DNA of 33,237 nt from an uncultured Clostridia bacterium (GTDB lineage: Bacteria; Bacillota; Clostridia; Oscillospirales; Acutalibacteraceae), in the NCBI GenBank assembly GCA_947631705.1, contig CANRMJ010000014.1, positions 1 to 33,237 of the forward strand, given 5' to 3'. Below, in pieces: positions 7,695 to 14,318 of this stretch. Under the pieces are notes generated by a model, which did no database searches, was not told the DNA's origin, and worked only from the letters and a program-made list of their open reading frames with translations. The translations under genes and the position numbers were made by a program. How positions within the stretch are numbered: the first letter of the stretch is position 1; each line of letters opens with the position of its first letter.

Positions 7695-8138
7695 ATGAGT
7701 ATCAGTAAAGATGAATACAGTAAAATGACAGATAAGGCAAGTCCGAATTCACCCGTAATACTGAATTGTGTTAAGGCGTTTATAATCGGAGGGCTTATAT
7801 GCACTTTCGGCCAGCTTTTAAACTTTTTGTTTGAAAGAGCGGGACTTGGTGAAGACGAGATAAAAATCGCAACTCCTTGCATAATAATTATCATAACAGC
7901 GATTCTCACGGGAATAGGTGTGTTTGATAAAATTGCCCGTCACGCGGGTGCGGGAACGATAGTTCCGATTACGGGCTTTGCAAATTCGGTGGTTTCCCCT
8001 GCCCTTGAATTCAAACACGAAGGAATGGTGCTCGGCACGGCGGCACAAATGTTTTCGATAGCGGGCCCTGTTATAGTTTACGGTCTTGCGTCATCGTTTA
8101 TTTACGGATTAATCATTTATATTTTTAAATTGTATTAA
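7695..8138 (+). CDS. spoVAC: stage V sporulation protein AC
   Basis: A 147-residue membrane protein matching SpoVAC: a short hydrophilic N-terminus, then NCVKAFIIGGLICTFGQLL, a helix IIIIITAILTGIGVFDKI, the family motif AGAGTIVPITGFANSVVSPALEFKHEG, and a final hydrophobic pair. SpoVAC of Bacillus subtilis has been shown to act as a mechanosensitive channel within the SpoVA complex that moves Ca-dipicolinate across the spore inner membrane. GGAAAGG precedes the ATG by about ten bases. It lies alone on the plus strand between divergent ABC ATPase and convergent regulator genes, behind a sigma-G-like promoter, and is closed by a bidirectional terminator. spoVAD and spoVAE are not adjacent. Confidence 0.93.
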   Translation: MSISKDEYSKMTDKASPNSPVILNCVKAFIIGGLICTFGQLLNFLFERAGLGEDEIKIATPCIIIIITAILTGIGVFDKIARHAGAGTIVPITGFANSVVSPALEFKHEGMVLGTAAQMFSIAGPVIVYGLASSFIYGLIIYIFKLY

Positions 8139-8168
8139 AATTATCGGCACGAAATTTCATATTTAGAA

Positions 8169-8193
8169 AAAGGCGTCTGTCACAGACGCCTTT
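8169..8193. terminator. bidirectional intrinsic terminator between spoVAC and the XRE regulator
   Basis: AAAGGCGTCTG (8169-8179) and CAGACGCCTTT (8183-8193) form an 11-bp stem with a TCA loop. The minus strand continues with five T; on the plus strand the tail is weaker. It sits between two converging genes. Confidence 0.85.
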
Positions 8194-8197
8194 AAAT

Positions 8198-8998
8198 TTA
8201 AACCGTTTTCAGCTTGCTCAGTCGTGCGCTGAAAAAGTCAGCGTAACAAGAAAAATCGTCAATTCGCTTTTCACCGTCAAAAACAGAAATCAATTCTAAA
8301 GCCTTGCTTATTTCCGCCGCCGCTTTATCGGTTTCCCCTTTTTCCTCATAACATTCAGATATTTTTTGCATCATTTGCAAAAGTATTTCAAAAGAAAGCC
8401 ATTTCTGTTTGTCCGCCGCGTCAAATTTAAGCTGTCCTGTAAGAACAAAAGCCATTTCGGAGAGTTTTGTGAAACAGATTTCAGGAATTTGCTCCAAAGC
8501 GCTCAAGGCGCTTTCTTTATCTCCCTTCGCGTGATAAGCGTAAGCTAAAAAGCGCAAGGCGTCATACCTTAATCCTATGTTGGCGGTTTTATCAATCAGC
8601 TTGCTTGCAACACGAATTGTTTCATCGGGATTAGATGTATAATTCAATACATAAAGCAGATTATCAAGCAAAATATCATTTTCGGGGTATTTTTGCAGAC
8701 CTTCCTCTAAAATTCTTCGTCCCTCTGCGGGATTGCTCTCCCTGAGTTCACACGCCCTCTGCACATATTGCTCAATATCCTCCCGAATTTTCTTTTGGTT
8801 ATAGGCAAACAATTCGTCGGTCGTAACATCAAATATTTGCGCGAGTCTGGGCACAAGTGTTATATCAGGCAAAGCGATATTATTTTCCCATTTACTTATT
8901 GACTGAAAAGAAATACCTAATATTTCAGCAAGCTTTTCCTGTGTCATTCCCCGTTGCTTACGCAGTTCCCTGATTCTGTTTCCTATCATAATATCCAT
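8198..8998 (-). CDS. XRE-family transcriptional regulator with TPR-like C-terminal part
   Basis: A 266-residue protein. Residues about 5-65 form a Cro/C1-type helix-turn-helix (IRELRKQRGMTQEKLAEILG, then SFQSISKWENNIALPD). The remaining 200 residues are alpha-helical with tetratricopeptide-like repeats (SNPAEGRRILEEGLQKYPEN, AYHAKGDKESALSALEQIPE, CYEEKGETDKAAAEISKALE). Such HTH-TPR proteins in Firmicutes often respond to peptides or protein partners, but the ligand here is unknown. The ATG at 8998 follows AGAAAGGTG; a longer in-frame extension runs across the promoter and is rejected. It is divergent from the GTPase-nuclease fusion gene across 320 bases, so that gene is one plausible target. 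Confidence 0.88.
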   Translation of the reverse strand: MDIMIGNRIRELRKQRGMTQEKLAEILGISFQSISKWENNIALPDITLVPRLAQIFDVTTDELFAYNQKKIREDIEQYVQRACELRESNPAEGRRILEEGLQKYPENDILLDNLLYVLNYTSNPDETIRVASKLIDKTANIGLRYDALRFLAYAYHAKGDKESALSALEQIPEICFTKLSEMAFVLTGQLKFDAADKQKWLSFEILLQMMQKISECYEEKGETDKAAAEISKALELISVFDGEKRIDDFSCYADFFSARLSKLKTV

Positions 8999-9041
8999 AA
9001 AATACACCTTTCTGAATTTATTAAAAAGCGCTTTTACAATT

Positions 9042-9070
9042 ATTATAGAGATACTTACAACATAAATCAA
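9042..9070 (-). promoter_or_regulatory. sigma-A-type promoter of the XRE/TPR regulator
   Basis: Minus-strand TTGATT (9070-9065), a 17-base spacer and TATAAT (9047-9042), about 45 bases before the regulator ATG. Just upstream (9083-9113) is an imperfect inverted repeat built on TCAACC/GGTTGA, which might be an operator. Confidence 0.55.
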
Positions 9071-9258
9071 TAACCGCTCAAACGAGAGATATCAACCGTA
9101 GGTTGAGCTCTCAATGAAATATTCGGCAAAAAATAAACTGTTCTTACAAACACTTCGGTTACAATGTCCAGTTTGTCATTATTTAAACAGTTAACATTCT
9201 AAATTTAATCTATTTAGGCAACGGAAAATTAAACAATAAATTGCAAACGGAATATTAA

Positions 9259-9287
9259 TTTACAATCACTGTTCAATGTGATATTAT
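9259..9287 (+). promoter_or_regulatory. sigma-A-type promoter of the GTPase-nuclease fusion gene
   Basis: TTTACA (9259-9264), 17 bases, TATTAT (9282-9287). The transcript would start near 9294, leaving only about 25 bases before the ATG at 9319, so there is no room for a leader-peptide attenuator such as that of tet(M). The 190 bases to its left, back to 9071, hold no gene that I can support. Confidence 0.55.
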
Positions 9288-9318
9288 ATAAAAAACCGTG
9301 GCAAAGCGTGGTGAAAAA

Positions 9319-11898
9319 ATGAAAAAAATCGTTATAGGAATTTTGGCTCATGTTGATTCGGGCAAAACAACGCTTTCGGAGGCGCTGCTATATCTCACGG
9401 GCAGTATCAGCAAACTCGGCAGAGTTGATCACAGAGATTCCTTTTTAGATAATTTTTCTCTTGAGCGCAGCCGTGGAATAACTATTTTTTCAAAGCAGGC
9501 GGTTTTAAAATATAAAGATACGGAATTCACCTTGCTTGACACTCCGGGTCACGTTGATTTCTCTGCCGAAACGGAGCGCACCTTGCAAATTCTTGACTAT
9601 GCGGTTCTTGTTATAAGCGCTGCCGACGGTATTCAGAGCCACACTCAAACCCTGTGGAATCTGCTTTCAAAATATAACGTGCCGTGTTTTATTTTTGTCA
9701 ACAAAATGGACTTAAACGGCGCGGACAGAAATTTTGTTTTAACGGAGTTAAAAAATAAATTTTGCGACTGCTGCGTTGATTTCGGCTGTGCCGACAAATC
9801 GGATTTTTATGAAAATGTTGCGCTTTGCGATGAAAATCTGCTTGATCAATATTATGAAAACGAAACTTTAAATAAAGAAGATATCGCAGACTGCATTAAA
9901 AGCAGAAAAATATTTCCTTGCCTGTTTGGTTCGGCGCTGAGGCTCACGGGAGTCGGTGAATTTCTTGAATGTTTATATAATTACACGGCAATGCCGAAAT
10001 ACGAAAATGAGTTTGCCGGAAAGGTTTATAAAATATCAGAGGATAAAGGTCAACGCCTCACGCATATCAAAGTAACCGGCGGAACTCTTAAAATAAAAGA
10101 AATACTGCCATCACCGAAAAACATAAACTCGGAAAAAATTAATCAAATCCGAATTTATTCAGGTGAAAAATTCGCCGTGGCGGACGAAGTGTCCGCAGGC
10201 ACAGTTTGCGCCGTCACGGGAATCACATTTGCCCGTTCCGGCGACGGCCTCGGCACGGAAAAAAACACGGGTTTGCCTGTGCTTGAACCTGTTCTGACAT
10301 ACAGACTGGAGCTGCCAAGCGGCATTGATTCTCACACAGCGCTTGAAAAAATGAAAATTCTTGAAAGCGAAGATCCCCAGTTAAAGGTTGTGTGGAACGA
10401 ACGCCTCGGAGAAATTCAGGTTCAACTGATGGGTGACATTCAGCTTGAAGTTTTGCAAACTTTGCTTGCGGAGCGTTTCGCCATTAACGCGTCTTTCGGT
10501 AAAGGCAACATTATATACAAGGAAACAATAGCCGACACGGTGGAGGGCGTAGGTCATTTTGAACCGTTACGTCATTATGCCGAGGTTCATTTGCTGATGA
10601 AACCCGGTAAGAGGAACAGCGGCGTTGTATTCAAAAACGAATGCAAAGAGGATTTGCTTGATAAAAACTGGCAAAGGCTCATATTGACTCATTTGTATGA
10701 AAAAGCGCATATCGGAGTTCTTACAGGTTCGCCGGTAACGGATATTGAAATAACGCTTGTTTCGGGAAAAGCCCATCCAAAGCACACAGAGGGCGGTGAT
10801 TTCAGACAGGCAACTTACAGAGCGGTAAGGCAGGGTCTTCGCTCGGCGGAAAACATTTTGCTCGAACCGATTTACGAATTCAAATTGGAAGTGCCAAACG
10901 AAAACGTCGGCAGAGCAATATCCGATATTCAGCGTATGGCGGGCAGCTTTGATCCGCCAGAAACCGTTGGAGATAACGCGGTAATAAGCGGAGCCGCGCC
11001 CGTTTCAACCATGTATGATTACACGCGTGACGTTATGCGGTACACACATGGCAGAGGCAAACTTTCTTGCAGTTTAAAAGGCTATGAACCCTGTCACGAT
11101 TCGGAGGAAGTCATTGCCGAAATCGGATATGACTGCGACGCAGATACAGAAAATCCGTGTGATTCCGTCTTTTGCTCGCACGGTGCCGGATATAACGTTA
11201 AATGGAACGAAGTAAAAAGCCATATGCATCTGCCGAGCGTTCTATCCGCTCCGAAAATATATACGGAAGATAAAGAGCTTGTAAAAGTATTTTCGAGCGA
11301 TAAAAGCAATAAAAATCTTTTTGCGCTTGATAAAGAACTGATGCAGATTTTTGAGCAGACCTACGGTCCGATAAAGCGGCGCGGCGTCAATCAAAATCAT
11401 TTCACTTTCACTGAAAGCACCGAAAACAAAAAGTACAAAAGACCTCCGTTGCCCCAATATGAGGGCGTGGAATATCTTCTTGTTGACGGTTACAATGTAA
11501 TTTTTTCGTGGGACGATTTGCGTGAGCTGTCAAAAAACAACGTTGACGGTGCAAGGAGCGCGCTTATCAATATTCTCTGCAATTATCAGGGCTATAAAAA
11601 ATGCGAGGTGATTCTTGTTTTCGACGCATACAAGGTAAAAGGAGCCGCGCGTGAGGTTGAAAAGGTAAATAATATTAATATTGTTTACACAAAAGAGGCT
11701 GAAACCGCCGATATGTATATTGAAAAAGTGTCCCACAAACTCGCAAAGAACCACAAAGTAAGAGTAGTGACCTCAGATGCGCTTGAACAGCTTATAATTC
11801 TCGGCAAGGGCGCGCTGCGCGTATCCTCTAAGGAATTTTCATATGAAGTTCAGCAGGCTGAAGAGGAAATAAGAAAGATTATTTCGGAAACCTTTTGA
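9319..11898 (+). CDS. TetM/EF-G-like translational GTPase fused to a Rae1/YacP (NYN) endoribonuclease domain
   Basis: An 859-residue two-part protein. Residues 1-640 follow the EF-G/Tet(M) plan: G1 AHVDSGKT (10-17), RGIT (52-55), DTPGH (74-78), NKMD (128-131), then domains II-V ending near GRGKLSCSLKGYEPC. After a linker with a conserved-looking CDSVFCSHGAGYNV patch, residues from about 718 match the whole of Rae1/YacP: LLVDGYNVI (Asp723), VFDAYKVKG (Asp769), ETAD (795-798) and TSD (818-820), so the putative metal-binding acids are all present. Rae1 of Bacillus subtilis enters the ribosomal A site and cleaves mRNA there; Tet(M)-like factors bind the same area. Fusion therefore suggests GTP-driven delivery of the nuclease to (perhaps stalled) ribosomes. 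The domain IV loop that in Tet(M) reads YSPVSTP is AHPKHTEGG here, so simple tetracycline protection is unlikely. GGTGA precedes the chosen ATG; a GTG seven codons upstream is an alternative. Confidence 0.92.
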   Translation: MKKIVIGILAHVDSGKTTLSEALLYLTGSISKLGRVDHRDSFLDNFSLERSRGITIFSKQAVLKYKDTEFTLLDTPGHVDFSAETERTLQILDYAVLVISAADGIQSHTQTLWNLLSKYNVPCFIFVNKMDLNGADRNFVLTELKNKFCDCCVDFGCADKSDFYENVALCDENLLDQYYENETLNKEDIADCIKSRKIFPCLFGSALRLTGVGEFLECLYNYTAMPKYENEFAGKVYKISEDKGQRLTHIKVTGGTLKIKEILPSPKNINSEKINQIRIYSGEKFAVADEVSAGTVCAVTGITFARSGDGLGTEKNTGLPVLEPVLTYRLELPSGIDSHTALEKMKILESEDPQLKVVWNERLGEIQVQLMGDIQLEVLQTLLAERFAINASFGKGNIIYKETIADTVEGVGHFEPLRHYAEVHLLMKPGKRNSGVVFKNECKEDLLDKNWQRLILTHLYEKAHIGVLTGSPVTDIEITLVSGKAHPKHTEGGDFRQATYRAVRQGLRSAENILLEPIYEFKLEVPNENVGRAISDIQRMAGSFDPPETVGDNAVISGAAPVSTMYDYTRDVMRYTHGRGKLSCSLKGYEPCHDSEEVIAEIGYDCDADTENPCDSVFCSHGAGYNVKWNEVKSHMHLPSVLSAPKIYTEDKELVKVFSSDKSNKNLFALDKELMQIFEQTYGPIKRRGVNQNHFTFTESTENKKYKRPPLPQYEGVEYLLVDGYNVIFSWDDLRELSKNNVDGARSALINILCNYQGYKKCEVILVFDAYKVKGAAREVEKVNNINIVYTKEAETADMYIEKVSHKLAKNHKVRVVTSDALEQLIILGKGALRVSSKEFSYEVQQAEEEIRKIISETF

Positions 11899-12008
11899 AA
11901 AATTTCAAATGATATCCGGCATATTTCAACTAAAAACAACAGTGGATCTAAATAATCTCCTACTTTTCAATAAAGAACGTTTTTGTCAAACTTAATATAT
12001 TTGATTAG

Positions 12009-12046
12009 AATTCCGCGGCGGGTGTTTAAACACCCGCCGCGGAATT
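12009..12046. terminator. 38-base perfect palindrome, bidirectional terminator
   Basis: AATTCCGCGGCGGGTG, centre TTTAAA, and its exact inverse; the plus strand continues GCATTTTTATT. It lies between the converging GTPase-nuclease gene and the small membrane protein gene. The perfection and high GC are unusual for this AT-rich surrounding. Confidence 0.8.
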
Positions 12047-12055
12047 GCATTTTTA

Positions 12056-12244
12056 TTATGATTTGAATTTTAAAACTATATTGCCCATATCTTTAAAAGA
12101 TTTTCCGTTGTTTGTGATTATTAAAAACACCTGAAGCAGCATAAAAGCAACTGCTATAACTCTGATAACGGTAATAATTGCAAACAGCGCGTCAACAATT
12201 TTTTTAAATGAGCCGAACACTCTTATATTGTTTTTAACATCCAT
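12056..12244 (-). CDS. small membrane protein downstream of spoVAD
   Basis: A 62-residue product with one long hydrophobic stretch (ALFAIITVIRVIAVAFMLLQVFLII, residues about 20-44) flanked by Lys-rich ends. I recognise no family. Translation is well supported: GGAGGTG lies five bases before the ATG and is formed by the last codons of spoVAD, whose stop is only two bases away, so the two genes are translationally coupled and co-transcribed. The context suggests a small forespore membrane protein acting with SpoVAD; that is inference. It ends 10 bases before the 38-base palindrome. Confidence 0.65.
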   Translation of the reverse strand: MDVKNNIRVFGSFKKIVDALFAIITVIRVIAVAFMLLQVFLIITNNGKSFKDMGNIVLKFKS

Positions 12245-12246
12245 TG

Positions 12247-13248
12247 CTACACCTCCAACAATACCGCGTGTGCAATGCCGGGTATCGGATTTCCCTGCTT
12301 GCTTGAAGTGGGCGACATCAATGCTCCTGTTGCCGCAAAAAGCACCTTTTTAAGATTGCCCTTTTTCATTCTTTTAATAATGTGGGAGCAAAGAACAGAG
12401 CCGCTGCAACCGCAACCCGAGCCTCCGCTGTTTACGTCTTGTTCTTTGAGATTATAAATCATCAATCCGCAGTCATTGTGTTTGTTTCTGATATCAATTC
12501 CGTGTTCGTTCTCCATAAGCTCATACAATAGCTGTGAACCCGTAAATCCCAAATCTCCTGTCAAAATTAAATCGTAATCGGCAGGTCTTGTTTTTGTGTC
12601 ACGCAAAAACTCATATATAGTCTTTTCCGCAGCCGGCGCCATGGCGGCGCCCATATTATTTGCGTCTGTAATACCAAGATCGCATATTGTGCCGATCGAT
12701 ACAGATTTGATTTTAATACCGTCGCCCGAAGATTTTATAACGGCAGATCCCGCGCCTGTAACTGTCCATTGAGCTGTCGGAGGTCTTTGACCGCCATATT
12801 CCAGCGGAAATCTAAACTGCCTTTCCGACGAACAAAAGTGGCTTGACGTTCCCGCAACAACGCAGTCGGCGCCGCCGTCAACAAGCATTGCTCCAAGACT
12901 GAGCGAAAGCGCCATGGTTGAACAGGCTCCGAAAAGACCGATAGACGGAATTTCCAAATCCTTAATCGCAAACGCGCTGCCCATGCACTGATCAAGCAAA
13001 TCTCCGCTCAATATAAAATTGACGTCTGTGGGGCTGATCTGAGCATTGCTTATGGCTCGGATAATCGCGTCGTGCAGCATAGCGGATTCCGCAAGCTCAT
13101 AAGACTGTTGCCCCATTGTTGTATCTTCAAAAATTGCGTCGAAATCCTCAGCAAGAGGTCCTTCTCCCTCTTTTTTGCCGCAAACTCCCGCCGAGCCTGT
13201 AATAACAGGCGGATTATCAAAAAAAATTGTTCTGCCGTTTATGTTCAT
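12247..13248 (-). CDS. spoVAD: stage V sporulation protein AD
   Basis: A 333-residue protein with the thiolase/ketoacyl-synthase III-like fold of SpoVAD: GSAGVCGKKEGEGPLAEDFD, then SIGLFGACSTMALSLSLGAMLV with Cys109 at the position of the synthase active Cys, GDLGFTGSQLLYELM, and the C-terminal GCGCSGSVLCSH and FAATGALMSPTSSKQGNPIPG. SpoVAD is a soluble, inner-membrane-associated component of the SpoVA channel that binds dipicolinic acid; no synthase activity is expected. The ATG at 13248 has GAGGTG eight bases upstream; a start ten codons earlier lacks a site. It is separated by about 5 kb from spoVAC and 6 kb from spoVAE and has a small membrane protein gene coupled behind it. I could not find a convincing sigma-G promoter for it. 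Confidence 0.94.
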   Translation of the reverse strand: MNINGRTIFFDNPPVITGSAGVCGKKEGEGPLAEDFDAIFEDTTMGQQSYELAESAMLHDAIIRAISNAQISPTDVNFILSGDLLDQCMGSAFAIKDLEIPSIGLFGACSTMALSLSLGAMLVDGGADCVVAGTSSHFCSSERQFRFPLEYGGQRPPTAQWTVTGAGSAVIKSSGDGIKIKSVSIGTICDLGITDANNMGAAMAPAAEKTIYEFLRDTKTRPADYDLILTGDLGFTGSQLLYELMENEHGIDIRNKHNDCGLMIYNLKEQDVNSGGSGCGCSGSVLCSHIIKRMKKGNLKKVLFAATGALMSPTSSKQGNPIPGIAHAVLLEV

Positions 13249-13308
13249 ATAATAACACCTCGCAATTATTGTTGCCATCGTTTTGATTATTATTATTTTT
13301 TTGGCTGC

Positions 13309-13337
13309 TTGACAGAACTATTTTAATTCTGTATTAT
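13309..13337 (+). promoter_or_regulatory. strong sigma-A promoter of the amidohydrolase gene
   Basis: TTGACA (13309-13314), 17 bases, TATTAT (13332-13337). The -35 is a perfect consensus and the -10 differs at one position. The start would be near 13344, giving a leader of about 218 bases. Confidence 0.75.
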
Positions 13338-13373
13338 AAAAATTGTCAGGATAAAAAATAAAAGGAAGTGATT

Positions 13374-13469
13374 TTGCCGATATATAAATTGAATTTATAT
13401 ATTCGGAAAGAGCGAAAAATCAGCTTAATAGCCAATAAAGACTGCTTGCGGTCTTTGTTTGCCGTTTAA
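13374..13469 (+). CDS. possible 31-residue leader peptide
   Basis: A TTG codon at 13374 follows AAAGGAAGTGAT, which matches the full anti-Shine-Dalgarno complement at 11 of 12 bases, and opens a 31-codon frame ending TAA at 13467-13469. The product would be a basic peptide (MPIYKLNLYIRKERK, then ISLIANKDCLRSLFAV). The frame runs through both hairpins and stops two bases before the GATTTTTC arm, so a ribosome at the stop would cover the antiterminator strand. The non-ATG start and short length keep this tentative. Confidence 0.35.
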   Translation: MPIYKLNLYIRKERKISLIANKDCLRSLFAV

Positions 13470-13501
13470 AGATTTTTCACTCTGCCCTTAAAAAGCTAAT
13501 G

Positions 13502-13527
13502 CCGCAGAGTAATCTGCGGTATTTTTT
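13502..13527 (+). terminator. intrinsic terminator inside the amidohydrolase leader
   Basis: CCGCAGA (13502-13508) pairs with TCTGCGG (13513-13519) across GTAA, followed by TATTTTTT. It lies about 35 bases before the amidohydrolase start and after its promoter, so it can only serve premature termination. Confidence 0.75.
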
Positions 13528-13561
13528 AATCCTGAAGATTTATTAAGGAGAGAAAGTGTTT

Positions 13562-14317
13562 ATGTATATTATAGACGCCCACATTCATTTACCGTCAAGA
13601 ACAAAATCCTTTACAGTAAAAAAGATAATACTGCTGAATGAGTTAAAAAGGAACGGAGTAAAAAAAGGAATTGTTATTTCGGATTCGGAAGAAAAAAGCA
13701 ATATCGGCACGGCATCAGACTGCGCAGAGCTATTTAAAAGGAACGACAACATTTATGTAATTTTCGGAATGAGTCCTTTAAATCATTATGAAAATCAGCT
13801 TGCTCTAACAAAAAAATATTTTAAAAATCGTAAAATCATCGGTATAAAGCTATATACGGGACATGAAAAGTATTACTTGACAGACCCGCGCCTGAATCAA
13901 ATTTTTAAATTGGCAAAGGTTTTCGATGTGCCTGTACTATTCCACTCAGGATGGGACAACGCTCAATACAGCGCTCCCCATATAATAAAATCAGCGGCGG
14001 AAAAACATTCCGATATAAAATTTGTATGCTGTCATTGCTGTTATCCGAGATTGCCGGAATGCTTTTCGGAATTAAATAAATATGAAAACGTATATTTCGA
14101 CATATCCTCTGTATTTGATGATTTATCAAAAAGCAAGGAAATAACACCGATACTTGAGAAAGCAATACACAGTATGCCTGACAGATTTATTTTCGGCTCA
14201 GACTATGCCTGCTGCAGCCAAAAACAGCATATAGAACTTGCTATGCAACTCAGAATAAACAACAGCGAAAGAGAAAAGCTGTTCCGCAAAAATGCAGAAC
14301 AGCTGTATAAAATCTGA
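13562..14317 (+). CDS. amidohydrolase-family TIM-barrel metal-dependent hydrolase
   Basis: A 251-residue protein of the amidohydrolase 2 type (PF04909-like). Metal-site motifs are in order: DAHIHL at the N-terminus (HxH), FHSG in the middle, CHCCY about 35 residues later, and FGSDYA near residue 220 (catalytic Asp). Members hydrolyse or decarboxylate varied substrates, and nothing here fixes the substrate. AAGGAG lies 11 bases before the ATG and 5 before an in-frame GTG two codons earlier, so either start is possible; the ATG is used here. It is expressed behind a strong promoter and a terminator-containing leader, so expression is conditional. Its stop codon is one base from that of the converging acyltransferase gene, with no terminator between them. 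Confidence 0.85.
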   Translation: MYIIDAHIHLPSRTKSFTVKKIILLNELKRNGVKKGIVISDSEEKSNIGTASDCAELFKRNDNIYVIFGMSPLNHYENQLALTKKYFKNRKIIGIKLYTGHEKYYLTDPRLNQIFKLAKVFDVPVLFHSGWDNAQYSAPHIIKSAAEKHSDIKFVCCHCCYPRLPECFSELNKYENVYFDISSVFDDLSKSKEITPILEKAIHSMPDRFIFGSDYACCSQKQHIELAMQLRINNSEREKLFRKNAEQLYKI

Positions 14318-14318
14318 T

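Larger units (their letters stand above)
13344..13527 (+). promoter_or_regulatory. structured leader with alternative terminator/antiterminator pairings
   Basis: The leader has a long AU hairpin (13377-13406) and a closing helix AGAG/GAAAAATC (13409-13421) with GATTTTTC/CTCT (13471-13483) around a small hairpin AAAGAC/GTCTTT (13437-13456). CTCTGC (13480-13485) can instead pair with GCAGAG (13504-13509), which is part of the terminator stem 13502-13519. The helix, the antiterminator and the terminator therefore exclude one another, as in a riboswitch or leader-peptide attenuator. I could not match it to a known aptamer class (checked by eye against purine, preQ1, TPP, glycine, fluoride, ZTP and c-di-GMP-I patterns). 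This also describes most of the 313-base gap between spoVAD and the amidohydrolase. Confidence 0.5.

Noticed and set aside
9083..9113. Inverted repeat TCAACC-GTA-GGTTGA with flanking GAGAG/CTCTC as a terminator or attenuator.
   Set aside because: It lies upstream of both promoters in the divergent region and lacks a T-tract; at most an operator candidate.
9319..11898. A plain tetracycline-resistance gene (tetM/tetW-like).
   Set aside because: The domain IV loop needed for drug removal in Tet(M) is not conserved, a nuclease domain is fused, and there is no attenuator leader or mobile element around it.
13344..13527. A known riboswitch class before the amidohydrolase.
   Set aside because: Key conserved bases of purine, preQ1, TPP, glycine, fluoride, ZTP and c-di-GMP-I aptamers are missing by eye; left as unclassified.
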